From NCBI GenBank assembly GCA_017522185.1, contig JAFWZZ010000024.1:62001-126000 (forward strand): a stretch of DNA of 64,000 bases. Reading direction: 5' to 3'. This document shows, one piece after another, positions 31,536 through 39,047 of this stretch. Positions within the stretch are counted from its first letter, which is position 1, and every line of letters begins with the position of its first letter. The position numbers and the translations under genes are program-made. The notes under the pieces are model-generated. The model saw only the letters and a list, made by a program, of their open reading frames with translations, was not told the DNA's origin and made no database searches. This stretch comes from Bacillota bacterium. Lineage in GTDB: Bacteria; Bacillota; Clostridia; Peptostreptococcales; Anaerovoracaceae.

Positions 31536-32927
31536 ATGCATGAAGAGGGATATAAGAAAATCATCGAAGCACTGATTTCTTTGATAGATTCCGGTGTATA
31601 TATTGTTGACGAAGAAGGCGTCGGCATCTTCTATAATGAGGCTATGGCGACGCTGGAACAGGTAAACATCGAAGACGTGGTGGGCAAGGAATTTCCAAAG
31701 GCCTTCCCTGGGGTAAAACTGGGAGAAAGTACGCTTTACCAGGCGCTCAAGAAGAATATCTCCACAAAGAATAAGCAGCAGACTTACAAGAACCTGTACG
31801 GTAAAGAGGTTACCACCATCAACAGTACGGTTCCGGTCGTTTTGGACGGGAAAACTGTCGCGGCTGTCGAAGTGGCGAAAGACATCACCAATATCCGGTC
31901 CATGAGCGATACCATCCTGGAGCTGCAGGAGAACAAAATCAAGCCGAAGGAAGCGAAACCGGTTATCAAAAAATATACCTTTGATGACCTGATCGGGAAG
32001 AGTGCACCCTTTACTGCTGTCGTGGAAAGGGCGCAGCAGGCCGCAAAGAGCAACGCATCGGTCTTCATCTATGGGGAGACCGGAACGGGGAAAGAACTGG
32101 TGGCACAGAGTATCCACTATGCAAGCAGGCGGAAGGACAGGCCGTTTCTGGCGCAGAACTGTGCGGCTTTGCCGGAATCATTGCTGGAAGGCATTCTGTT
32201 TGGTACGGCAAAGGGGGGCTTTACCGGTGCGGTAGACAGAGCAGGCCTCTTTGAACAGGCCAACGGAGGCACTTTGCTGCTGGATGAAATCAACTCCATG
32301 CCTTATGATCTGCAGAGCAAGCTTCTGCGTGTACTGCAGGAGAGCTATATCAGACGTGTGGGCGGCAGCAAGGACATTCCGATCGATGTCCGCATTATGG
32401 CGACGGTCAACGAACATCCGGAGAAGCTGATGGCCCAGGGAAAACTGCGTAAGGACCTGTATTACAGATTAAATGTAGTAAATATCGCGATTCCGCCTCT
32501 CAGACAGCGCAAGGAGGATATCCCGCTGCTGGCAGAAAAGCTGCTGCAGAAACACAATCAGCAGTTCGGTACGGAGATCTGGATGATTTCGGATAATGCA
32601 ATTGAACGGCTGATGGAGTATGACTATCCCGGCAACGTCAGAGAACTGGAAAACATCATCATGCAGTCCATGGCCATGGCCGATACGGAACACGTGATGT
32701 CGCAGAAGATGCTGCAGATGCCGATGCAGATTCATGCCATCGGACACGATGTGGACAAATGGGACAGAAAGGGGCCGTTAGACGAGTATCTGGCCAACCT
32801 GGAGGAGGAAATTATCCGGGAGGTTATGATTGCGGAAGGCGGGAATATATCAAAAACCGCAGAGGTTCTGAAGATCAAAAGACAGACGCTTCAGCATAAG
32901 CTGAGAAAGTACGGCATGAAAGACTGA
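31536..32927 (+). CDS. RocR-like sigma-54 activator of the ornithine operon
   Basis: A 463-residue enhancer-binding protein. A PAS-like sensor covers residues 8-120 (LISLIDSGVYIVDEEGVGIFYNEA). The AAA+ domain has Walker A GETGTGKE near 180, the sigma-54 loop GGFTGA near 227 instead of the usual GAFTGA, and GTLLLDEINSMP as Walker B. GGFTGA and FGTAKGGFTGAVDRAGLFEQA-type context are features I associate with RocR, the arginine/ornithine activator of Bacillus. A Fis-type helix-turn-helix ends it (ISKTAEVLKIKRQTLQHKL). AGGAGG precedes the ATG. Matching palindromes at its own promoter and before ord make the ornithine operon its probable target. Confidence 0.92.
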   Translation: MHEEGYKKIIEALISLIDSGVYIVDEEGVGIFYNEAMATLEQVNIEDVVGKEFPKAFPGVKLGESTLYQALKKNISTKNKQQTYKNLYGKEVTTINSTVPVVLDGKTVAAVEVAKDITNIRSMSDTILELQENKIKPKEAKPVIKKYTFDDLIGKSAPFTAVVERAQQAAKSNASVFIYGETGTGKELVAQSIHYASRRKDRPFLAQNCAALPESLLEGILFGTAKGGFTGAVDRAGLFEQANGGTLLLDEINSMPYDLQSKLLRVLQESYIRRVGGSKDIPIDVRIMATVNEHPEKLMAQGKLRKDLYYRLNVVNIAIPPLRQRKEDIPLLAEKLLQKHNQQFGTEIWMISDNAIERLMEYDYPGNVRELENIIMQSMAMADTEHVMSQKMLQMPMQIHAIGHDVDKWDRKGPLDEYLANLEEEIIREVMIAEGGNISKTAEVLKIKRQTLQHKLRKYGMKD

Positions 32928-32961
32928 TTTCGGAATGTTTTTCGATCTGGAATGCGGCCAG

Positions 32962-32979
32962 GTGCAAAATCTTTTGCGT
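32962..32979. promoter_or_regulatory. Upstream activator site 1 for the ornithine operon
   Basis: GTGCAAAATCTTTTGCGT, an imperfect palindrome with GC-N10-GC spacing identical to the operator at 31468. It lies about 190 bases before the predicted transcript start. Confidence 0.7.
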
Positions 32980-32984
32980 TGAAA

Positions 32985-33002
32985 AAGCAAAAATATTTGC
33001 AT
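32985..33002. promoter_or_regulatory. Upstream activator site 2 for the ornithine operon
   Basis: AAGCAAAAATATTTGCAT, again with GC-N10-GC spacing, offset 23 bases (about two helical turns) from site 1. Confidence 0.7.
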
Positions 33003-33136
33003 TATAATAAGAGAAGAAACGTGGCGAAATGGACGGTGTCTCTACATTTTGTTACGTATCTCCAAAAAAGACGGATTTTCACACTATTTTTTATGAAAAA
33101 ACGCCGCCAGATGGTACATTGTATACATGGACAAGT

Positions 33137-33152
33137 TGGCATGGAGTTTGCA
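33137..33152 (+). promoter_or_regulatory. Sigma-54 (-24/-12) promoter of the ornithine operon
   Basis: TGGCAT-GGAGT-TTGCA, one base from the TGGCAC consensus with correct spacing. The predicted start is near 33163, giving a leader of about 80 bases. Confidence 0.85.
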
Positions 33153-33245
33153 TCATATATAAGCAGGTGTGAAAAACGCAAATAAATAATTAAGTTTATC
33201 ATTTAATTTTTCACAAATCTTAATGTAAAAAGGAGAGAAAGACCA

Positions 33246-34301
33246 ATGGAAAATGTAAAAGTAATTATTTGGGGCTTAGGCGCTATGGGTGGCGGTATGG
33301 CAGACATGCTGCTGACTAAGAAAGGTATTGAAATCGTAGGCGTTGTTGGTAGAGGCAAGAAGATCGGCACTTCCATGTACGACTACATCAAGACTGAAAA
33401 AGGCGACAGACCTGAAGTATTAATCTCTGGTGAAGAAATCATCAAACCAGGTGCTGCAGATATCGTTCTGTTATGCACAGACTCCTTCACAAAGAACGCA
33501 TTCCCAAGACTGAAGTACATCATGGAACAGGGAATCAACGTAATCACTTCCGCAGAAGAAATGGCTTATCCAGCTGCTCAGCAGCCTGAATTAGCTGCAG
33601 AATTAGACAAGATCGCTAAGGAAAACGGCGTTACTTGCTTAGGTACTGGTATCAACCCAGGTCACATCATGGACTTATTAGTTCTGGTTATGACTGGTTG
33701 CTTAACTGACGTTGAAGAAATCACTTCCAGAAGAGTTAACTCCTTATCTCCATTCGGTCCAGCTGTAATGGAAGAACAGGGTATCGGTATCTCCACAGAA
33801 GAATTCTTCGAAAGAAAAGCTAACAACACTATGTCCGGTCACGTTGGTTTCGCTGAATCCGTAGGCATGATCGCAGAAGGTTTAGGCTTAAAGGTTGCTG
33901 AATTCTCTCAGGACATGAACCCTATCACTACAGATGTTGACAGAAAGTCTCCATACGGCTTCGCAGCTGCTGGTTCTTGCGCAGGTGTTGCAATGACAGC
34001 TGAAGCAGTATTAGACAACGGCATGAAGGTTCACATGGATCACCCACAGCAGATCGAACCTGAACAGGTTGGCGTTCAGACTGGTGACTATGTAATCATC
34101 AAGGGTACTCCAAACGTTAACATGGTTAACAGCCCAGAAGTTGAAGGTGGTTTAGGTACAATCGCTATGTGCGTAAACATGATCCCTCAGGTTATCAACG
34201 CTGATGCTGGTTTAGTTTCCATGATCGACCTGCCAATTCCAAGATGCTTAATGGGCGACGTAAGAGACAGAATTAAGCCAGAAAAGAAAATCGCTAAATA
34301 A
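33246..34301 (+). CDS. ord: 2,4-diaminopentanoate dehydrogenase
   Basis: A 351-residue NAD(P)-dependent enzyme related to dihydrodipicolinate reductase. It oxidatively deaminates (2R,4S)-2,4-diaminopentanoate to 2-amino-4-oxopentanoate, the third step of ornithine oxidation. A Rossmann start VIIWGLGAMGGGMADML and NVITSAEEMAYP are seen, with CLGTGINPGHIMDLLVL further on. AAAAGGAGAG precedes the ATG. Codons are highly biased. It leads an operon in which every later gene of the pathway follows in order, which secures the name over a generic reductase. Confidence 0.93.
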   Translation: MENVKVIIWGLGAMGGGMADMLLTKKGIEIVGVVGRGKKIGTSMYDYIKTEKGDRPEVLISGEEIIKPGAADIVLLCTDSFTKNAFPRLKYIMEQGINVITSAEEMAYPAAQQPELAAELDKIAKENGVTCLGTGINPGHIMDLLVLVMTGCLTDVEEITSRRVNSLSPFGPAVMEEQGIGISTEEFFERKANNTMSGHVGFAESVGMIAEGLGLKVAEFSQDMNPITTDVDRKSPYGFAAAGSCAGVAMTAEAVLDNGMKVHMDHPQQIEPEQVGVQTGDYVIIKGTPNVNMVNSPEVEGGLGTIAMCVNMIPQVINADAGLVSMIDLPIPRCLMGDVRDRIKPEKKIAK

Positions 34302-34339
34302 GCAAATTTAGTACTTAGTATTTAAAAAACTATTTCTAT

Positions 34340-34363
34340 GCCCGCAGGAATCTTTCTGCGGGC
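34340..34363 (+). other. Intra-operon hairpin between ord and ortA
   Basis: GCCCGCAG (34340-34347) pairs with CTGCGGGC (34356-34363); wobble and A-T pairs extend it inward to a 4-base loop. No T run follows, so an mRNA processing or stability element is more likely than a terminator. Confidence 0.6.
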
Positions 34364-34390
34364 AATATCTACAAAAGGAGATTTTTAAAA

Positions 34391-34696
34391 ATGGCTAAAA
34401 AAGGCGAATGGGTTCGTATCCATAAGGTAGTTTTACCTGCAGCTGAAAGAACAGCAAAAATTCCTGAAGACACAAAGAACGTTGACTTCGAAATGTGGGT
34501 AAAGGGAACTCTGCAGAACGAAACAGCAGAAATTGGTGAAGAAGTTACTATCATCACAGCTACAGGCCGTGAAGAAGTTGGTAAATTATTAGAAGTAAAT
34601 CCTTACTATACACACAGCTATGGTAAGTTCGTTCCTGAAATCGTTGAAATCGATAAGCAGTTAAGAGAAATCATGCAGTTCGGAGGTGAAAACTAA
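34391..34696 (+). CDS. ortA: 2-amino-4-oxopentanoate thiolase, subunit OrtA
   Basis: A 101-residue small subunit of the thiolase that splits 2-amino-4-oxopentanoate with CoA to alanine and acetyl-CoA. The compact sequence (GEWVRIHKVVLPAAERTA, VDFEMWVKGTLQ, VNPYYTHSYGKFVPEI) matches OrtA, which exists only beside OrtB. AAAAGGAGATTT lies upstream of the ATG. Its last base is the first base of the ortB start (TAATG), so the subunits are translationally coupled, as expected for a 1:1 complex. Confidence 0.93.
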   Translation: MAKKGEWVRIHKVVLPAAERTAKIPEDTKNVDFEMWVKGTLQNETAEIGEEVTIITATGREEVGKLLEVNPYYTHSYGKFVPEIVEIDKQLREIMQFGGEN

Positions 34697-36111
34697 TGAA
34701 ATTAGCAAAAGACTATAATTCCGTAATGGGAAGATCTGCTGAAATCATGAAGGCTTCCCTGGGTCTGGACTTCAATGATTTCGAATCCGGTTCCGTAGCA
34801 TTTGACTACGAAGGATTAATGACAGCGACTGGTTACACTATCGAAGAAATCGACAAGATCCAGTCCAGAACAGGCGTTGGACACACTCCACTGCTTGAAT
34901 TAAGAAACATCACTGCTCTGGCAAGAAAGTATGCTAAGCCAGGTTACGGTGCAAGAATTCTGGTTAAGGACGAAGCTGCAAACGCTTCCGGTTCCTTCAA
35001 AGACAGAAGAGCTGCTTGCGCAGTTGCACACGCTAAGAAGTTAGGATACAAGGGCGTTATCGCTGCTACATCCGGTAACTACGGTGCTGCAGTAGCTTCC
35101 CAGGCTGCTATGCAGGGCATGAAGTGCATCATCGTTCAGGAATGCTACGACTCCAAGGGCGTAGGTCAGCCTGAAATCGTTGAAAAAGCTAGAAAGTGCG
35201 AAGCTTTAGGCGCAGAAGTTATTCAGCTGACAGTAGGTCCTGAATTATTCTACGAACACCTGTCCGTAATGGAAGACTCCGGATACTTCAACGCATCCCT
35301 GTACTCCCCATTCGGTATCGCTGGTGTTGAAACATTAGGTTACGAAATCGCTATGGACTGCCGTGAAAGATTCGGCAAGGATCCTGCAATGGTAGTATGT
35401 ACACAGGCAGGCGGCGGTATGGTTACAGGTACAGCAAGAGGTCTGATCAAGGCTGGCGCTGAAAACACTGAAGTAGTTGCTGCTTCCATCGACCTGACTG
35501 GTTTACATATGGCTTCCGACGTACAGTTTAACAAGAAGTCCTGCACAACTGGTCACACTGGTTTCGGTGTACCACACGCTACAAACCCTGACACAGGTGA
35601 CGTTCCTCGTTCCGCAGCAAGACCGCTGAGATATATGGACAGATACGTTACAACTACACAGGGTGAAGTAATGTACATGACAGAAATGTTAGCTAACCTG
35701 GAAGGTCTGGAAAGAGGTCCTGCAGGTAACACTGCATTAGCTGCTGCATTCTCCCTGGCTCAGGAATTACCAGAAGACGAAATCCTGGTTGTAACTGAAA
35801 CAGAATACACTGGCGCTGGTAAGCACATTCAGCCTCAGTTAGACTTCGCTAGAGAAAACGGTATCGAAATCTTCTTCGGTAACCCAGATCAGGACGAACC
35901 TGGTAAGAACATCGTTCTGCCAGAAAACCCAGGCGTATTCAAGGTTAAGGAATTAAGCTTAGACAAGATGAGAAAGTCCTTAATCAAGAGATCCGTTCCT
36001 AGAGCTGCTGGTAAGTTAACTGCTGAAGATATCGCATTCTTAGTAGTTGATACCAGATCTGATGAAGCATTCGTAAAGGCTGCATTAGACGAATTAGGCG
36101 TAGAATACTAA
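34696..36111 (+). CDS. ortB: 2-amino-4-oxopentanoate thiolase, PLP subunit OrtB
   Basis: A 471-residue PLP-dependent large subunit of the thiolase, with a threonine synthase/cysteine synthase fold. The PLP lysine is in NASGSFKDRRAACAVAHAKK, and GVIAATSGNYGAAVASQAA is the substrate/cofactor loop. TQAGGGMVTGTARGLIKAG binds the PLP phosphate. It makes alanine and acetyl-CoA, linking ornithine to energy gain through acetyl-CoA. Codon use is highly biased. Confidence 0.94.
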   Translation: MKLAKDYNSVMGRSAEIMKASLGLDFNDFESGSVAFDYEGLMTATGYTIEEIDKIQSRTGVGHTPLLELRNITALARKYAKPGYGARILVKDEAANASGSFKDRRAACAVAHAKKLGYKGVIAATSGNYGAAVASQAAMQGMKCIIVQECYDSKGVGQPEIVEKARKCEALGAEVIQLTVGPELFYEHLSVMEDSGYFNASLYSPFGIAGVETLGYEIAMDCRERFGKDPAMVVCTQAGGGMVTGTARGLIKAGAENTEVVAASIDLTGLHMASDVQFNKKSCTTGHTGFGVPHATNPDTGDVPRSAARPLRYMDRYVTTTQGEVMYMTEMLANLEGLERGPAGNTALAAAFSLAQELPEDEILVVTETEYTGAGKHIQPQLDFARENGIEIFFGNPDQDEPGKNIVLPENPGVFKVKELSLDKMRKSLIKRSVPRAAGKLTAEDIAFLVVDTRSDEAFVKAALDELGVEY

Positions 36112-36137
36112 AAACAAAGTTTATTAACGTGGGATAC

Positions 36138-36165
36138 GCGCTTTGATGGACAACCGTCAAAGCGC
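36138..36165 (+). other. Intra-operon hairpin between ortB and oraS
   Basis: A 12-bp stem (36138-36149 with 36154-36165, one G-T wobble) closes the tetraloop ACAA. No T run follows. It lies in the 87-base gap before oraS and may set mRNA stability or segment boundaries. Confidence 0.65.
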
Positions 36166-36198
36166 CGTCTCCTGCGAGAAGTAAGGAGAACATAAAGA

Positions 36199-36564
36199 AT
36201 GAAAAGAGCAGACGATTTCGAACAGAGAAGAGCGCATATTGCAAATCTTACTGACGAAGAATTATACGACAGATTCTGGGAATTAACAGCTCAGGTTGTT
36301 GACCCACTTCTTGAATTAGGTAAGAAGAATACAACTCCTTCCGTAGAAAGAGCTGTATTACTGAGAATGGGTGTTTCCTCTTTAGACACTCAGAAGATCG
36401 TTGAAGGCTGCATGGACAGAGGTCTGATGGGACACGGTACTGGCCACGTAGTTTACAAGGTTTCCAAGGAAAAGGGCATCTCCATCAGAGAAGCTTCCGA
36501 AAAGTTAGCTCAGGGTGAATACTGGGATGACGCAGTAGCATTATTCAAGAAGGAGGTTAAATAA
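36199..36564 (+). CDS. oraS: D-ornithine 4,5-aminomutase, small subunit
   Basis: A 121-residue subunit of the adenosylcobalamin- and PLP-dependent mutase that moves the delta-amino group of D-ornithine to carbon 4. Its sequence (RADDFEQRRAHIANLTDEELYDRFWEL, RMGVSSLDTQKIVEGCMDRGLMGHGTGHVVY) is characteristic of OraS. AAGGAGAAC precedes the ATG. The gap to oraE is 2 bases, ensuring matched synthesis. Codon use is highly biased. Confidence 0.93.
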   Translation: MKRADDFEQRRAHIANLTDEELYDRFWELTAQVVDPLLELGKKNTTPSVERAVLLRMGVSSLDTQKIVEGCMDRGLMGHGTGHVVYKVSKEKGISIREASEKLAQGEYWDDAVALFKKEVK

Positions 36565-36566
36565 CG

Positions 36567-38783
36567 ATGGCAGATTTCGAATTAAAACCAAATGAAAAGT
36601 TAGACGTAAGAGAGATTTTAAAAGATCTTGACAAGTATGAACCAAGAAGAAGAGGATGGGTTTGGAGAAAACCTGCTCCTGGTCTGAAGATGGGTCCTTT
36701 CGAATTCAAAGATTGTACAGAACCTCTGAAGAATTCCGTTGGCCTGCCTCCAGCTAAGTACTTCGAAAACATCGACCCACAGCCAATGCCAGTAATCACA
36801 ACTGAAATCGCTTCCGGTAGATTCGAAGACGATATCAGAAGAATGAGAATGGCTGCATGGCATGGTGCTGACCATATCATGGTTATCAGACATATGGGTC
36901 AGTCCCACATCGACGGTCTGATGGAAGGTACTCCACAGGGTATCGGTGGTATTCCTGTAACTAGAAAACAGGTTAGAGCTCAGAGAAAGGCTCTGGACAT
37001 CATCGAAGATGAAGTTGGTCGTCCAATCAACTATCATTCCTACGTTTCCGGCGTTGCTGGTCCAGACGTAGCTGTAATGTTCGCTGAAGAAGGTATCAAC
37101 GGTGCTCACCAGGACCCTCAGTACAACGTATTATACAGAGATATCAACTGTGTTAGATCTTTCGTAGACGCTTGCGAATCCAAGAAAGTTTTAGCTTGGG
37201 CTGACATTCTGCAGATCGACGGCGCACACAATGCTAACGCAACAGCAAGAGAAGCTTGGAAGGTAATGCCAGAACTGATCGTTCAGCACGCTATCAACTC
37301 CCTGTTCTCTGAAAAGGTTGGTATCAAGCCAGAAAACATCGCATTATCCACAGTTCCTCCAACAGCTACTCCAGCTCCATGCGTATACTACGATTTACCA
37401 TATGCAGTAGCTCTGAGAGACTTCTTAAGAAGATACAAGATGAGAGCTCAGCAGAACACGAAGTACATCTGCTCCTCCGTAAGAGAAGCTACAGTTACTC
37501 ACGTAATGAACATGCTGATCTCCAAGCTGACAAGAGCTGACATCCAGTCCACAATCACTCCTGACGAAGGTAGAAACGTTCCATGGCACATCTACAACAT
37601 GGAAGCTGTTGACAACGCTAAGCAGGCTCTGATCGCTATGGACGGTTTAATGGACTTAGTAGAACTGAAGATGGATGGTCCTCTGGGCGAAATGGCTAGA
37701 GACATCAAGGAAAGAGCAGTTCTGTTCATGGAAGAAATCGTAGAAGTTGGCGGCTACTTCCAGGCTGTTCAGGAAGGTTTCTTCGTAGACTCCGCGAAGT
37801 ATCCTGAAAGAAACGGCGACGGTATCGCAAGACAGATCGAAGGCGGCGTAGGCTATGGTTACATCTTCGAAAGAGAAGAAGACTACATGGCTCCTGTAAC
37901 TGCTCACTACGGCTACAACAACGTAGAACAGTACGGCGGCGATCCTGAAAATCCATCTGCATTAATCGGCGGATGTACATTCGAAGACAGAAGCAAGATC
38001 GTATTCATCGACGAATTAGAAGAAGAAGATACAGTTGCTACAAGATTAGAAAACGTTAAGAAGTACTTAGACGGCGAAGCAATCAAGCCTGAAATGGAAT
38101 GGTGCGGCGACGGTGTAGTTCTGATGACAATGATGATCCCTGCAGAACCAAGAACTGCTGAAGCAGTTGCTCTGGAAATCGGCCGTAAGTTAGGTCTGGA
38201 AAATCCAGAAGTTAACTCCAAGGAAGTTATGCAGGAAGCTGAAGGTACAAGAATTGAAATGAAGGGTAAGGTTACATTCGATGTAGATCCTTCCACTCTG
38301 GAAATTCCACCTGCACCTCATCACTTAGACGACGCTACTCTGTACAAGGAATTCGAAGAACACCCAATGGTAGTTGTTTGTGGTACAGTTGGCGAAGACG
38401 AACACTCCGTAGGTCTGAGAGAAATCATCAACATCAAGCACGGTGGTATCGAAAAATGGGGTATCAAGGTTAACTACTTAGGAACTTCCGTTCCAGTAGA
38501 AAAGCTGGTTGACGCTGCTATCGAATTAAACGCTACAGCAATCCTGGCTTCCACAATCATCTCCCACGATAACATCCACTACAAGAACATGAAGAGAATC
38601 AACGACTTAGCAGTTGAAAAGGGTATCAGAGATAAGGTTATTATCGCAGCTGGTGGTACTCAGGTAATTCCTGATGACGCAGTAAAGACTGGTATCGACG
38701 CTGGTTTCGGCAGAGACTCCCATGGTATCGATGTTGCTACATTCTTAGCTGAAGAAGCTATGAGAAGAAGAGGCGATCTGTAA
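36567..38783 (+). CDS. oraE: D-ornithine 4,5-aminomutase, large subunit
   Basis: A 738-residue catalytic subunit. The N-terminal three quarters form the substrate/PLP TIM-barrel part; the C-terminal Rossmann-like domain binds cobalamin through DEHSVG (DxHxxG motif; His about residue 613). Eleven residues later is a lysine (REIINIK, about 624). In the Clostridium sticklandii enzyme the cobalamin His and PLP Lys are likewise 11 apart, so both cofactor contacts appear intact. AAGGAGG overlaps the end of oraS. Codon bias is among the strongest in the window. Confidence 0.95.
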   Translation: MADFELKPNEKLDVREILKDLDKYEPRRRGWVWRKPAPGLKMGPFEFKDCTEPLKNSVGLPPAKYFENIDPQPMPVITTEIASGRFEDDIRRMRMAAWHGADHIMVIRHMGQSHIDGLMEGTPQGIGGIPVTRKQVRAQRKALDIIEDEVGRPINYHSYVSGVAGPDVAVMFAEEGINGAHQDPQYNVLYRDINCVRSFVDACESKKVLAWADILQIDGAHNANATAREAWKVMPELIVQHAINSLFSEKVGIKPENIALSTVPPTATPAPCVYYDLPYAVALRDFLRRYKMRAQQNTKYICSSVREATVTHVMNMLISKLTRADIQSTITPDEGRNVPWHIYNMEAVDNAKQALIAMDGLMDLVELKMDGPLGEMARDIKERAVLFMEEIVEVGGYFQAVQEGFFVDSAKYPERNGDGIARQIEGGVGYGYIFEREEDYMAPVTAHYGYNNVEQYGGDPENPSALIGGCTFEDRSKIVFIDELEEEDTVATRLENVKKYLDGEAIKPEMEWCGDGVVLMTMMIPAEPRTAEAVALEIGRKLGLENPEVNSKEVMQEAEGTRIEMKGKVTFDVDPSTLEIPPAPHHLDDATLYKEFEEHPMVVVCGTVGEDEHSVGLREIINIKHGGIEKWGIKVNYLGTSVPVEKLVDAAIELNATAILASTIISHDNIHYKNMKRINDLAVEKGIRDKVIIAAGGTQVIPDDAVKTGIDAGFGRDSHGIDVATFLAEEAMRRRGDL

Positions 38784-38791
38784 AACTTGTC

Positions 38792-38892
38792 TTTTTCAAC
38801 CACAGCGTTGTTAGCTGCACTGTCCTGCAGTGCTCACGTACTTCAGTACGCTCCGCGCTTCGGCAGTTTGCTGCCTAGCTGTGAATGAAAAA
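38792..38892 (+). other. Cloverleaf-like inverted-repeat element after oraE
   Basis: A 101-base near-palindrome. The outer arms TTTTTCA/TGAAAAA and CACAGC/GCTGTG enclose three small hairpins: GCACTG/CAGTGC (38817-38833), CGTAC/GTACG (38837-38850) and GGCAG/CTGCC (38862-38875). This is not a simple terminator and does not look like a tRNA. It could be a dispersed palindromic repeat (REP or MITE-like), or a structured RNA at the operon end. A further small hairpin, CTGCGT/ACGCAG, follows at 38895-38909. Confidence 0.7.
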
Positions 38893-38940
38893 TCCTGCGT
38901 TTTACGCAGAGAATAAGGTTTACAACCAAACAAAGTCTTG

Positions 38941-38970
38941 AAAGGGCGGGCCAAAAGCCCGCCCTTTTTT
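38941..38970 (+). terminator. Terminator after oraE
   Basis: GGGCGGGC and GCCCGCCC with loop CAAAA, followed by six T residues. Confidence 0.92.
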
Positions 38971-39047
38971 AAAACACAAATACCTTTCCAGAGCAAAACC
39001 AGACGCTTTTGTTGTGGTAAAGTATTTGAAATCAAAAGGAGGATAAC

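Larger units (their letters stand above)
32928..33245 (+). promoter_or_regulatory. 318-bp control region of the ornithine operon
   Basis: No gene here. It holds two 18-bp operator-like palindromes, about 130 bases of spacer that could loop, a sigma-54 promoter and an AT-rich leader ending in AAAAGGAGAG before ord. Confidence 0.75.

Noticed and set aside
38792-38892. tRNA gene
   Set aside because: The folded element has a cloverleaf shape, but no T-loop GTTCRA sequence, no proper anticodon arm and no CCA-type acceptor end.
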